Part shown: piece by piece, positions 19,898-27,886 of the stretch
Numbering within the stretch: position 1 is the first letter of the stretch
Layout of the letters: each line of letters opens with the position of its first letter
Assembly (NCBI GenBank): GCA_036276735.1
Contig: DASUOH010000010.1
Span: 1-40,780, forward strand
Direction: 5' to 3'
Origin: VRUE01 sp036276735
Lineage (GTDB): Bacteria; Actinomycetota; Thermoleophilia; Solirubrobacterales; 70-9
DNA: 40,780 nt
Program-made: the position numbers and the translations under genes
Notes under the pieces: model-generated
Database searches by the model: none
Seen by the model: the letters and a program-made list of their open reading frames with translations, nothing else
What the model was told of the DNA's origin: nothing

Positions 19898-20715
19898 GGA
19901 ACGCCGGCGGCGAAGCTGACCGACCAGACGCGGAGGCCGGGGGAGGGCCGAAGCGTCAGCCGATGCGACCCGTGGCGGTCGTGCTCGGCAAGCGGATAGA
20001 GAGCGGGGCCGTTCACGTCGACCGCGGCGCGGGCGCCCTCGTCCAGTTCGACGGCGATCTCCCCGCTGCCCTCCGCCGTCACGTACGCGCCCCCCGCCTC
20101 GTATTCGACCTCGAGCTCCTCGCCGTCCTCGCCGGCGACCCACGGCTGCTCCCACGAGCCGCCGGGGAAAAGCTCCGGCGTCGGCGCCATGACGCGGGCG
20201 TTGGGACCGTCGGTCGGTCGCAGCGGCGCCATCGGCGCCGGCAGCTCGCGCAGCGCGTCGAGCTCGCGCAGCTCCGCCTGGATCGCTTCCTCGGTGCCGA
20301 GGTAGTCGCCCTCGCCGAAGTGGAACCAGGCCAGGGCGCCGGCGCTGCGCCAGAGGAAGAGGCTCGGCCAGCCCTCGCAGCCGTAGTCGTGCCAGAGGTC
20401 GCGCTCGGCGTCGACCGCGACGGGGAAGTCGACGCCGAGACGGCGCAGGCCGGCCGCGACCGCATCGCGCTCGGCGCCGAACGGAAAGCGCGGCGTCTGG
20501 ATCCCGATCGTGGTCAGGCCCTGGTCGCGGTAGCGGCGATCCCACTCCGCCAGGTAGGGGAGCGTCCGCACGCTGTTCAACTGCGCGAAGTCGAAGAAGT
20601 GGACGAGTGCCGGGCCAGCCGCGGTCAGCAGCGGCATCGCGCCCGGGTCGTCCTCCAGCCAGAGAAGGCTGCCCGGTAGGTCGGGGGAGGCGATGTCCTC
20701 GCGTTCGGGGCGCAT
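19894..20715 (-). CDS. Thioredoxin-like fold protein (DipZ C-terminal type)
   Basis: 273 residues. Residues about 15-150 resemble a thioredoxin/TlpA fold: 'GPALVHFFDFAQLNSVRTLP', 'YRDQGLTTIGIQTPRFPF', 'DFPVAVDAERDLWHDYGCEG', 'WPSLFLWRSAGALAWFHFGE'. The position of the redox CxxC has no cysteines (F-A-Q-L-N-S), so it is probably not a disulfide oxidoreductase. The C-terminal 100 residues are beta-rich, like the carbohydrate-binding-like tail of DipZ. No signal peptide. It may use the fold for binding. Divergent from the CADD-like gene. Confidence 0.72.
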   Translation of the reverse strand: MRPEREDIASPDLPGSLLWLEDDPGAMPLLTAAGPALVHFFDFAQLNSVRTLPYLAEWDRRYRDQGLTTIGIQTPRFPFGAERDAVAAGLRRLGVDFPVAVDAERDLWHDYGCEGWPSLFLWRSAGALAWFHFGEGDYLGTEEAIQAELRELDALRELPAPMAPLRPTDGPNARVMAPTPELFPGGSWEQPWVAGEDGEELEVEYEAGGAYVTAEGSGEIAVELDEGARAAVDVNGPALYPLAEHDRHGSHRLTLRPSPGLRVWSVSFAAGVP

Positions 20716-20767
20716 TCGCGGACGGTATCCTGAGCGCCTCGTCTACCGCCGACCCCGAGGAGGCCCC

Positions 20768-21388
20768 GTGAGCAACGACGTCTGGCAGAGGATCGAGCAG
20801 GCCCGCGCCCGCTGGAACGTCCTCGAGCACCCCTTCTACCAGCGCTGGTCGATGGGCGAGCTGAGCCGCGAGGAGCTCGCTGCCTACTCCGGCCAGTACC
20901 GCCACGCCACGGCGGCGATCGCTCGCCTCAGCACCTCCGTCGCCGAGTCGGCGCCCGAGGGCGAGCGCGCTGAGCTGCGCCGTCACGCCGAGGAGGAGGA
21001 GGCCCACATCGCGCTTTGGGACGGCTTCGTCGAGGCAGTTGGGGGAGAGGTTGCCGCCGCGCCGACGCCCGAGACCAAGGAATGCGTCGACTGCTGGACG
21101 GCAGACGACGACCGCCTCTCCCAGCTCGTCCGCCTCTACGCGATCGAGAGCGGCCAGCCGGCAATCTCAAAGACGAAGCGTGAGGGTCTCGCCGAGCACT
21201 ACGGCGTCGACGACGGGCCGGGCAACCAGTACTTCAGGGTGCATGAGAAGGCCGACGTCGAGCACGCCTCCGAGGGGCGCTCGCTGATCGAGTCCCACCT
21301 CGCCGAAGCCGACCCCGACGCCCTGGTCGCCGCCGCCGAGGAGGCATTCAAGGCCAACTGGCGGCTGCTGGACGGTGTCACGGCGTAG
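20768..21388 (+). CDS. CADD-like heme-oxygenase-fold diiron protein (candidate pABA synthase)
   Basis: 206 residues from GTG 20768 with AGGAGG 5 bases upstream. The TenA/PqqC fold is indicated by 'LEHPFYQRWSMGELSREELA' at the N-terminus. Residue spacing matches the diiron ligands reported for Chlamydia CADD: E66, H73, E127, H159, D163, H166. K137 sits exactly ten residues after the E127 ligand, where CADD has its functional lysine, and Y24 lies in the HPFY motif. CADD makes p-aminobenzoate for folate by consuming its own side chains. Homologues are often labelled 'iron-containing redox enzyme' or TenA. First gene of a plus-strand run to 24360. Confidence 0.75.
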   Translation: MSNDVWQRIEQARARWNVLEHPFYQRWSMGELSREELAAYSGQYRHATAAIARLSTSVAESAPEGERAELRRHAEEEEAHIALWDGFVEAVGGEVAAAPTPETKECVDCWTADDDRLSQLVRLYAIESGQPAISKTKREGLAEHYGVDDGPGNQYFRVHEKADVEHASEGRSLIESHLAEADPDALVAAAEEAFKANWRLLDGVTA

Positions 21389-21393
21389 CAGCC

Positions 21394-21846
21394 GTGGAGT
21401 CGAAGATCGGACGTATTGGGCTGGGCATCGTCGCCGTTGCCGCAGCGGTGGTCCTGCTGGTGGTTCTGAGCAGCAGCGACGACTCGGGGAGTGGCGATGA
21501 CGACGGCGGCGACCGCGGAGCGAGCGTGTCCAAGCCGCCCGGGGAAGGGAATGCGAACGAGGGACAGGGCGACGGCGGCGCCCCCAGAACGCCGATGATC
21601 ATCGTCCGCGGCGGCAAGCCGGTGGGCGGCGTTGAGGAGCTCGACTTCGAGGCGGGGGGGACGGTGCGCTTCGCAGTCCACTCGGATGCGCCCGACGAGC
21701 TGCATGTGCACGGCTATGACGTCGAGCGCGACCTGCCGGCCGGCCGCACCGTGCAGGTCGAGTTCCCGGCAAGCATCGAAGGGATCTTCGAGGCCGAGCT
21801 CCACGAGAGCGGCGAACAGATCGCGGAGTTGCGCATCAACCCGTAA
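21394..21846 (+). CDS. Membrane-anchored cupredoxin-like protein
   Basis: 150 residues from GTG 21394, 5 bases after the previous stop. Residues about 7-26 are a membrane anchor ('IGLGIVAVAAAVVLLVVLSS'), followed by a Ser/Gly/Asp-rich linker (27-65). The domain (66-150) is beta-rich with 'GGTVRFAVHSDAPDELHVHG', 'GRTVQVEFPASIEGIFEAEL' and a final 'HESGEQIAELRI'. H-V-H-G and the late His resemble cupredoxin copper positions, but the usual cysteine is absent, so a blue type 1 site is not possible. It may bind copper differently or not at all. Followed 12 bases later by the membrane protein gene. Confidence 0.7.
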   Translation: MESKIGRIGLGIVAVAAAVVLLVVLSSSDDSGSGDDDGGDRGASVSKPPGEGNANEGQGDGGAPRTPMIIVRGGKPVGGVEELDFEAGGTVRFAVHSDAPDELHVHGYDVERDLPAGRTVQVEFPASIEGIFEAELHESGEQIAELRINP

Positions 21847-21858
21847 GGGAGCCGGTCA

Positions 21859-23250
21859 GTGACGCTCCTTCCCTTCGCCCACGCGCTCGTCGCCCGCGAG
21901 GACCTACCGATCCCCGCGTGGCTCTTCGCGTGGGGCGCCTCGATCGTCCTGATCGCTTCGTTCTTCGCCCTTTCGGTCGCCTGGCGGGAGCCGCGCTTCG
22001 AGGACGATCGCTGGCGGGCCTATGGAGCGGCGGTCTCCCGAGCGCTGCTCGGGGTCCCGCTCCAGATCCTCTGCGGGGCGATCGGCGTCTTCCTGCTGGG
22101 AGTGACCGTCTATGCCGGGCTCGACGGGACCACCGCACCGGACCGGAACTTCGCAATCACCTTCGTCTTCGTCACCGCCTGGCTCGGCTTTCCCGTGCTG
22201 AGCGTGTTCCTCGGCGACGTCTTCCGCCCGTTCAACCCCTGGCGCGCGATCGGCCGCCTGGTCGGCGGCGCCTTCGCCGCGATCGCCCGTCAGGAGCCGC
22301 GTCACCTGCCTTATCCCGAGCGGCTCGGCCGCTGGCCGGCGGCGGTTGGCCTCGTCGCTTTCGTCTGGCTGGAGATCGTCTATGGGCCAAGCGGCGGCAT
22401 CGCGGTGGCGCTCTCGCCCGACGACGCCGCCGTGGCGGCTCTCGTCTACACCGTCTACACGCTGGCGATGATGGCGTCGTTCGGAGTCGAGAGGTGGTGC
22501 CAGCGGGGCGAGGTCTTCTCCCTCTACTTCGGCATGTTCGCCTCGCTCGGTGCGTTCGCCGCACGCGAGGGCCGCTTCGGCGCCCGCAAGCTGCTCTCGG
22601 CCGGCGGTCGCTGGGCGGCGCTGCCGGCCTCGGCGGCGGTCGTGATCGCCTCGCTTGGCACGACCGTCTTTGACGGCGCGCAGGAGGGAGGGCTGGAAGG
22701 GCCGATGGAGAGCGTCGGCGAATGGCTTGTCGACCTCGGCCTGAGCGAGATCGCCGCGACCCGGATCGCCGACACCGGCTTCATTCTGCTCTGCATCGCG
22801 GCGATCTGGGCCGTCTACGAGATCGGCGTGCGTGGGATGGCCAGCGTCGGCGGGGCGCCGCCGCTCGCTCGTCTCCGAACCGCCTTCGCGCACACGCTTA
22901 TCCCGATCGCGCTCGCCTACCTCGTCGCTCACTACTTCAGCCTCTTCGTCTTCCAGGAGCAGGCTCAGTTCACGTACCTGCTCTCCGATCCGCTTGGGAC
23001 GGGGCAGGATCTCTTCGGCACCGCGTCGGGAGGCATCGACTACCGGGTGCTCAGCGCCAATGCCATCTGGTACGTCCAGGTCGGTGCGCTCGTCGTCGGC
23101 CACGTGGTCGGCCTGGTGCTCGCCCACGATCGCGCCACGGCGCTCTGGGGCGACTACCGGCAGGCGGCGCGCTCCCAGTATTGGATGCTCGCGGTGATGG
23201 TCGCCTTCACCTGCCTCGGGCTGTACCTGCTCTCGGTGGCGAACAGCTAA
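21859..23250 (+). CDS. Polytopic membrane protein
   Basis: 463 residues from GTG 21859 with AAGGGAG upstream. About 11 hydrophobic segments, for example 'WLFAWGASIVLIASFFALSV', 'LLGVPLQILCGAIGVFLLGV', 'LIPIALAYLVAHYFSLFVFQ' and 'YWMLAVMVAFTCLGLYLLS'. Some databases label such proteins 'fenitrothion hydrolase'; I cannot confirm that name from sequence. Conserved polar points are an early 'FAHALVAREDLPIP', a His pair in 'YLVAHYFSLF' and a late 'VGHVVGLVLAHD'. Membrane His residues next to a cupredoxin-like gene suggest a metal or redox role, by inference only. Confidence 0.72.
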   Translation: MTLLPFAHALVAREDLPIPAWLFAWGASIVLIASFFALSVAWREPRFEDDRWRAYGAAVSRALLGVPLQILCGAIGVFLLGVTVYAGLDGTTAPDRNFAITFVFVTAWLGFPVLSVFLGDVFRPFNPWRAIGRLVGGAFAAIARQEPRHLPYPERLGRWPAAVGLVAFVWLEIVYGPSGGIAVALSPDDAAVAALVYTVYTLAMMASFGVERWCQRGEVFSLYFGMFASLGAFAAREGRFGARKLLSAGGRWAALPASAAVVIASLGTTVFDGAQEGGLEGPMESVGEWLVDLGLSEIAATRIADTGFILLCIAAIWAVYEIGVRGMASVGGAPPLARLRTAFAHTLIPIALAYLVAHYFSLFVFQEQAQFTYLLSDPLGTGQDLFGTASGGIDYRVLSANAIWYVQVGALVVGHVVGLVLAHDRATALWGDYRQAARSQYWMLAVMVAFTCLGLYLLSVANS

Positions 23251-23313
23251 GCGCCGGGACCGCCCTCCCGCCCTCGTTTCGCCCTTTCGCCGCTGGGGCA
23301 TACTGAGCCCGAG

Positions 23314-23439
23314 ATGGCGGACCTCCTGCACTTTGCGCACGTGAGCCATTACCTGTGGGTGCTCTACGTGCCGCCGGTGCTGATCGTGCTCGGCTCGGTC
23401 CTCTGGACGATGCGCACCGAACGAAGGCGGCGCGATTAG
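23314..23439 (+). CDS. 41-residue single-span membrane protein
   Basis: ATG 23314 to TAG 23439; the ATG of the next gene follows at once. The sequence has a polar His-rich start (MADLLHFAHVSHYLW), a membrane segment ('VLYVPPVLIVLGSVLWTM') and a basic cytoplasmic tail (RTERRRRD). A CATACT box lies 14 bases upstream. It resembles CcmD-like helper proteins in layout (aromatic start, one span, Arg-rich tail), though no Ccm genes are near. Compact fit between two genes and strong topology signals support it. Confidence 0.6.
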   Translation: MADLLHFAHVSHYLWVLYVPPVLIVLGSVLWTMRTERRRRD

Positions 23440-24243
23440 ATGCCCTCGCCGCTGGTGCCGCTGGAGGACCTGGCCTCCGCGGTGCGGCAGGGGACATCCA
23501 CTTCGAAGGTCGCACACCGGCCGTGGCCCCTGCCCGAGCGGTTCTGGGTGATGGGACAGAGCTGGATCGACCTGCTCTTCGCCCACTGGCGGGTCGACGC
23601 GGAGCGGCTGCGCCGCGTCATTCCCACCGGCCTCGAGCTGGAGGAGATCGACGGCAGCGCCTGGATCGGGATCACGCCCTTCGAAGTGAGGGCGCTGCGC
23701 GCCCGCTTCACCCTGCCGGCGCCGGTCGTCTCCGCCTTCCCCGAGCTGAACGTCCGCACCTATGTGACCGTGGACGGCAAGCCAGGCCTCTACTTCCTCA
23801 GCCTCGACGCCGACAGCCGCTTCGCCGTCGCGGCGGCGCGCCGCACCTACCGCTTTCCCTACTTCCACGCCCGCATGTCGGTGCGCCGCGAGGGCGAGAC
23901 GATCGAATACGGCAGCGAGCGCGTGCCGGGCGCCGGTCCGGCGGCTGCGTTCCGCGGCAGCTACGGTCCGCTCGGTGAGGCGTTCGAGCCCGTGCCCGGC
24001 AGCCTCGAGCGGAAGCTGATCGAACGCTACTGCGCCTACACGCTCGACGAGAAGAGCCGGGTCCTGCGTGCCGAGATACACCATCGGCCCTGGCGGGTGC
24101 ACGAGGCGGAGGCCGAGATCTCGGACAACACGATGACCGTGCCGTTCGGGATCGAGCTGGAGGGCGAGCCGTTGCTCCACATGGCCCGCCCTCAGGATGT
24201 CGCGATCTGGCCGCACGAGATAGCCGCCGACCGCGGCGGGTAG
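23440..24243 (+). CDS. DUF2071 (YqjF-like) protein
   Basis: 267 residues from ATG 23440, directly after the small membrane gene. DUF2071 marks: 'MGQSWIDLLFAHWRVDAERL', 'RRVIPTGLELEEIDGSAWIG', 'FPELNVRTYVTVDGKPGLYF', 'YRFPYFHARMSVRREGETIE', and C-terminal 'EIHHRPWRVHEAEAEI'. The fold is related to acetoacetate decarboxylase, but the catalytic lysine environment of that enzyme is not obvious. Soluble. Substrate unknown. Part of the plus-strand run that starts at 20768. Confidence 0.88.
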   Translation: MPSPLVPLEDLASAVRQGTSTSKVAHRPWPLPERFWVMGQSWIDLLFAHWRVDAERLRRVIPTGLELEEIDGSAWIGITPFEVRALRARFTLPAPVVSAFPELNVRTYVTVDGKPGLYFLSLDADSRFAVAAARRTYRFPYFHARMSVRREGETIEYGSERVPGAGPAAAFRGSYGPLGEAFEPVPGSLERKLIERYCAYTLDEKSRVLRAEIHHRPWRVHEAEAEISDNTMTVPFGIELEGEPLLHMARPQDVAIWPHEIAADRGG

Positions 24244-24252
24244 GGACAGGGC

Positions 24253-24360
24253 TTGTTCCTCTTCTTCTCCAACCGGCTCGGCTGCGGCGGCTCGCTGCTC
24301 GTCTCGGCGATCGTCACGCTCGTTCTGCTGCTGCTGCTCGGCGTGATCGAACTCGGCTAG
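24253..24360 (+). CDS. 35-residue membrane protein
   Basis: TTG 24253 to TAG 24360, 9 bases after the DUF2071 stop, with AGGGACAGGG upstream. It reads 'MFLFFSNRLGCGGSLLVSAI' then a leucine-rich span ('VTLVLLLLLGVIEL'). It looks like a recurrent tiny actinobacterial protein that starts MFLFFSNRLG and has one hydrophobic span. The stop overlaps the convergent SDR stop by 4 bases. Topology and position support translation; function unknown. Confidence 0.55.
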   Translation: MFLFFSNRLGCGGSLLVSAIVTLVLLLLLGVIELG

Positions 24361-25211
24361 CGGCGCTCGGCCCCTTCACCGCTGGGGTTCCAGATCGCCG
24401 CCCTGCCGGGGCCCCGTTCCGCACGCCGCTCGGCTACCGAGAGGAGCCAGGCGATCAGGCGGCTGCTCAACGGCCGCGCGAACCGGTAGGCGAGGCGCGA
24501 TAGGACCCAGATCCGGCCGACCGTTGCGCGTGCCGCCCGGCGGTCGACGCTTCGCTCGATTGCCGCGGCGACCCGCTCCGGCCGGTGGAGCGGCCGGACG
24601 GCCGGCGGCAGCAGCCCGTCCTCGCTGACGACGTTGTGCCAGAAGGGCGTGTCGACCGGTCCGGGCTCGACCAGCGACACGGCGACGTTCGAGCCCTGCG
24701 CACGGAGCTCGATCTCGAGCACCTCGACGAAGCCGCGAACCGCGTGCTTGGAGGCCGTGTAGGCGGACATGCGAGGGAGCGGCACCTCGCTCGCCAGCGA
24801 GCCTACGACCACGAGGGAGCCGTGGCTCGCCTCGAGGTGGGGCAGCACGGCGCGGGTCGTGTCGACGGCGCTGCCGAAGGTGACGTCGACGACTCGCTCG
24901 AAGTCCTCGGGTGGCGTGTCGCGGAACCGCCCATAGGTGGCGGCGCTGACGTTGGCGATCGCGACGTCCAGCCCGCCCAGCTCGGCGACGGCGTGCTCGA
25001 CCCCGGCGCTCAGCGCCTCGCGGTCGGTCACGTCGACGCGCAGGGCCAGGCACTGCCGACCGGCCGCCGCGGTTTGGCGCCGGGCGGCAACGAGGCCGGT
25101 CGCGTTGCGAGCCAGGACGGCAACCTGGGCGCCCCGGCTTGCGAGGCGGCGAGCGGTGGCGAGGCCGATGCCGCTCGTGCCGCCGGTAATCAGGATGCGC
25201 TGTTCGCTCAT
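24357..25211 (-). CDS. Short-chain dehydrogenase/reductase
   Basis: 284 residues from ATG 25211 (MSEQRILITGG); a GTG at 25229 would add six residues. Classical SDR: cofactor loop TGGTSGIG (9-16), 'LRVDVTDREAL', 'DVAIANVSAATYGR' in place of NNAG, catalytic Ser in 'SLVVVGSLASEVPLPR' and YTASK (Tyr and Lys). The Arg-rich 'VLARNATGLVAARRQ' after the second strand suggests NADP(H) preference. The C-terminal 60 residues extend past the usual fold with a hydrophobic, basic helix, as in membrane-associated SDRs. Substrate unknown. It is divergent from the SRPBCC gene at 25296. Confidence 0.9.
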   Translation of the reverse strand: MSEQRILITGGTSGIGLATARRLASRGAQVAVLARNATGLVAARRQTAAAGRQCLALRVDVTDREALSAGVEHAVAELGGLDVAIANVSAATYGRFRDTPPEDFERVVDVTFGSAVDTTRAVLPHLEASHGSLVVVGSLASEVPLPRMSAYTASKHAVRGFVEVLEIELRAQGSNVAVSLVEPGPVDTPFWHNVVSEDGLLPPAVRPLHRPERVAAAIERSVDRRAARATVGRIWVLSRLAYRFARPLSSRLIAWLLSVAERRAERGPGRAAIWNPSGEGAERR

Positions 25212-25295
25212 AGGTCCGGGTACCCACAACGGCTGTCAGGCACGCGGCAGCGGCGCTTGGTTAGTCCCCCGCAACCGCACGGGTAAGCGGACGCC

Positions 25296-26231
25296 ATGGC
25301 CATGGTCGAGACCCACGTCGATGCCCCCCCGGAGCGCTGCTTCGAGGTGCTGAGCGACCCCCGCTCCTACGCGTACTGGGTGGTTGGTTCACGGGAGATC
25401 CGCGGCGCCGACGTCGACTGGCCGGCGGAGGGGTCGAAGTTCCATCACACCTTCGAAGGGGGAATTCAAGACCACACCGTGGTCGAGGAGGTCGAGCCGA
25501 ACCGACGCCTGCGGATGCGCGCCAAGGCGCGGCCGCTCGGGACCGCCTTCGTGACCGTCACGATGCAACCGGAGGACGGGGGCAGCCGTGTCACGATGGA
25601 GGAGGAGCCGGCGGACCGCCTGACGCGGCTCCTCTTCAATCCGCTGCTGGACCGCGTCGTCCACACCCGCAACGAGGACTCGGTCGCGCGGCTGAAGGAG
25701 CTGGCCGAGGGCAGGGTGCCGATGCCGGAAGGCGACCTGCGGCGGGAACCCGTCGAAAGCCCCGGTCGCGCCGAACGCGAAGGCGTACCCTTTACGCCCG
25801 CGGCGGGCTTCGGACGCGGCTTCCTCGCCGGCCTGCTCGGCGGCGTCGCGATGAGCGCCTCGACCGTCGCCGAGATGCGCCTAACTGGCCGCGCGCCGAG
25901 CAAGGTGCCGGTCAGAGCGGCGGAGCGACTGCTCGCGATCCGGGTCCGGGGTGAGACCGCGGAGCGGCGGGTGACCACGACGGCGCACTTCCTCGTCTCC
26001 GGGCTTATGGCCGGAGTCTGGGGAGCGATCGCCTCCGCAGGGCTGCCGAGCCGCCTTCGCGCGCCACTTCTCTACGTGCTCGCGGCGACGCCCGACGCCG
26101 CAGTCGTACCGGCGATGGGCCTGGCGCCGCCGCTCTGGCGCTGGACTCCCGCCGACGTCGCGCGCACCGTCGGGCACCACGCCGTCTACACCGCCGTCAC
26201 CCACGCCACCTACAGCCGACTCGAGAGGTAA
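25296..26231 (+). CDS. SRPBCC domain fused to a membrane domain
   Basis: 311 residues from ATG 25296 (ATG 25302 possible). Residues 1-140 are an SRPBCC (polyketide cyclase/START-like) fold: 'VETHVDAPPERCFEVLSDPR', 'YAYWVVGSREIRG', 'GSRVTMEEEP' and a final helix. After a linker, residues about 170-305 are hydrophobic with several spans ('GFLAGLLGGVAMSASTVAEM', 'HFLVSGLMAGVWGAIASAG', 'LLYVLAATPDAAVVPAMGLA') resembling DUF1440-type membrane proteins. The fusion puts a lipid- or polyketide-binding domain on a membrane part. Next gene starts 6 bases later. Confidence 0.8.
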   Translation: MAMVETHVDAPPERCFEVLSDPRSYAYWVVGSREIRGADVDWPAEGSKFHHTFEGGIQDHTVVEEVEPNRRLRMRAKARPLGTAFVTVTMQPEDGGSRVTMEEEPADRLTRLLFNPLLDRVVHTRNEDSVARLKELAEGRVPMPEGDLRREPVESPGRAEREGVPFTPAAGFGRGFLAGLLGGVAMSASTVAEMRLTGRAPSKVPVRAAERLLAIRVRGETAERRVTTTAHFLVSGLMAGVWGAIASAGLPSRLRAPLLYVLAATPDAAVVPAMGLAPPLWRWTPADVARTVGHHAVYTAVTHATYSRLER

Positions 26232-26236
26232 TCGCC

Positions 26237-27883
26237 GTGCCAGACGCGGTGGTGATCGGGGCGGGCCCGAATGGACTCGTCGCGGCGAACCTGCTCGCCG
26301 ACGCCGGCTGGGAGGTGCTGGTCCTGGAGGAGCAGGAGCAGCCGGGCGGCGCCGTCAAGTCCGGCGAGCTGACCGAGGCCGGCTTCGTCAGTGACCTCTT
26401 CAGCGCCTTCTATCCGCTCGCCGCGGCGCCCTCGCCCATGCGCGAACTGCGGCTCGAGGAGCACGGCCTGCGCTGGCGCAGGAGCCGGGTCGCGGTTGCC
26501 CACCCGGCGGCGGACGGCACCTGCCCGGTCCTCTCCACCGACCTCGACGAGACCGCGGCATCCCTCGACGCGTTCGCGCCAGGCGACGGCGACGCTTGGC
26601 GGCGCCTCTACGAGCTGTGGCTGCGGGTCGGCGAGGACGTGATGGCGATGCTGACCGGTGCCTTCCCGCCGCTCCGCCCCGCCGCAGGACTGGCACGCGA
26701 GCTCGGTCCGCACGGCACACTGCGCCTGGCGCGGATGGCCGTCCTCGGCGTCCGCCGCCACTCCGAAGAGACGTTCCGCGGCGCCGGCGGCGGCCGCTTG
26801 CTCGCCGGCAACGCACTGCACGCGGATCTGGCGCCCGAGCTGCCGCCCTCGGCCTTCTACGGCTGGGTGCTCGCCTCGCTCGGCCAGCAGGTCGGCTTCC
26901 CGGTCCCCGAAGGCGGCGCCGGCCGCCTGATCGAGGCGCTCGTCCGCCGCCTGCGCGCCCACGGGGGCGAGGTGCGCTGCGGGCAGCGAGTCGAGGCGAT
27001 CGCCGTCCGCTCCGGCCGCGCCGCCGGCGTGCGACTCGCCGGCGGCGAAGACGTCGCCGCGCGCCGTGCCGTGCTGGCCGACGTCGACGCGCCCCAGCTT
27101 TACCGCCAGCTCCTGCCCGCCGAGGCGGTGCCGAGTCGCGTGCGCGCCGACCTCGAGGGCTTCCAGTTCGACAGCGCCACCGTCAAGGTCGATTGGTCAC
27201 TCGACGGGCCGATCCCGTGGGCAGTTCCCGCCGCGCGCCACGCCGGGACCATCCACGTCGCTGACGATATGGACCACTTGACCCGCCATAGCGCTGAGCT
27301 GGCCATGCACCTGATTCCGGCCCGCCCCTTTCTCGTCCTCGGTCAGTACGCGCCGGTCGACGAGACCCGGATGCCCCCCGGCAAGGAGGTCGCCTGGGCC
27401 TACACCCACGTCCCCCAGCGCTGCCTCGGCGACGCAGCCGGGCAGCTGAGCGGCCGCTGGGATCGCGGCGAGGTCGACACCTTCGCCGAGCGCATCGAGG
27501 CCGAGGTCGAGCGGCTGGCGCCGGGTTTCCGGTCGCTGATCCGCCGCCGCCACGTCTTCGCCCCGCACGAGCTGCAGGCGGCGAATCGCAACCTCGTCAA
27601 CGGTGCCCTCAACGGCGGCACCTCGCAGATACACCAGCAGCTCGTCTTTCGCCCAACCCTTGGCTGGGGGCGGCCGGAGACCCCTGTCAAACGGCTCTAC
27701 CTCTGTTCCTCGGCGATCCATCCGGGTGGAGGAGTGCACGGCGCGCCCGGCGCCAGCGGCGCCCGCGCGGCGCTGGGCTGGGACCGGGCGCGGCGCGGCG
27801 CGGCGGTGGCCGTCCCGGCGGGCCTTGGGGCCGCCGCCCTGGCGGCCGGGTTGAGGCGCACCCGGGCGGGTAGCCGCGACTGA
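26237..27883 (+). CDS. Phytoene desaturase-like FAD oxidoreductase
   Basis: 548 residues from GTG 26237. The N-terminal dinucleotide-binding motif is 'VVIGAGPNGLVAANLLADAG' followed by 'VLVLEEQEQPGGAVKSGELT'. 'FPVPEGGAGRLIEALVRRLR' and the C-terminal 'YLCSSAIHPGGGVHGAPGAS' are typical of the CrtI/PYROXD2 branch of carotenoid desaturase-like flavoenzymes. The last about 30 residues are Ala/Arg-rich. It lies between an SRPBCC-membrane fusion and a Rieske protein in a tight run, which would fit oxidation of a hydrophobic substrate in the membrane. No other carotenoid genes are near, so carotenoid synthesis is not claimed. Confidence 0.85.
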   Translation: MPDAVVIGAGPNGLVAANLLADAGWEVLVLEEQEQPGGAVKSGELTEAGFVSDLFSAFYPLAAAPSPMRELRLEEHGLRWRRSRVAVAHPAADGTCPVLSTDLDETAASLDAFAPGDGDAWRRLYELWLRVGEDVMAMLTGAFPPLRPAAGLARELGPHGTLRLARMAVLGVRRHSEETFRGAGGGRLLAGNALHADLAPELPPSAFYGWVLASLGQQVGFPVPEGGAGRLIEALVRRLRAHGGEVRCGQRVEAIAVRSGRAAGVRLAGGEDVAARRAVLADVDAPQLYRQLLPAEAVPSRVRADLEGFQFDSATVKVDWSLDGPIPWAVPAARHAGTIHVADDMDHLTRHSAELAMHLIPARPFLVLGQYAPVDETRMPPGKEVAWAYTHVPQRCLGDAAGQLSGRWDRGEVDTFAERIEAEVERLAPGFRSLIRRRHVFAPHELQAANRNLVNGALNGGTSQIHQQLVFRPTLGWGRPETPVKRLYLCSSAIHPGGGVHGAPGASGARAALGWDRARRGAAVAVPAGLGAAALAAGLRRTRAGSRD

Positions 27884-27886
27884 GCC

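Noticed and set aside
19894..20715. Redox-active thioredoxin
   Set aside because: The CxxC position has no cysteines, so only the fold is claimed.
18911..21007. 698-codon minus-strand ORF opposite ispH
   Set aside because: Antisense shadow; ispH has all three cluster cysteines and family motifs.
21904..24216. 770-codon minus-strand ORF opposite the membrane protein and DUF2071 genes
   Set aside because: Arg/Glu/Asp/Gly-rich antisense of GC-rich genes; the plus-strand genes have clear domains and topology.
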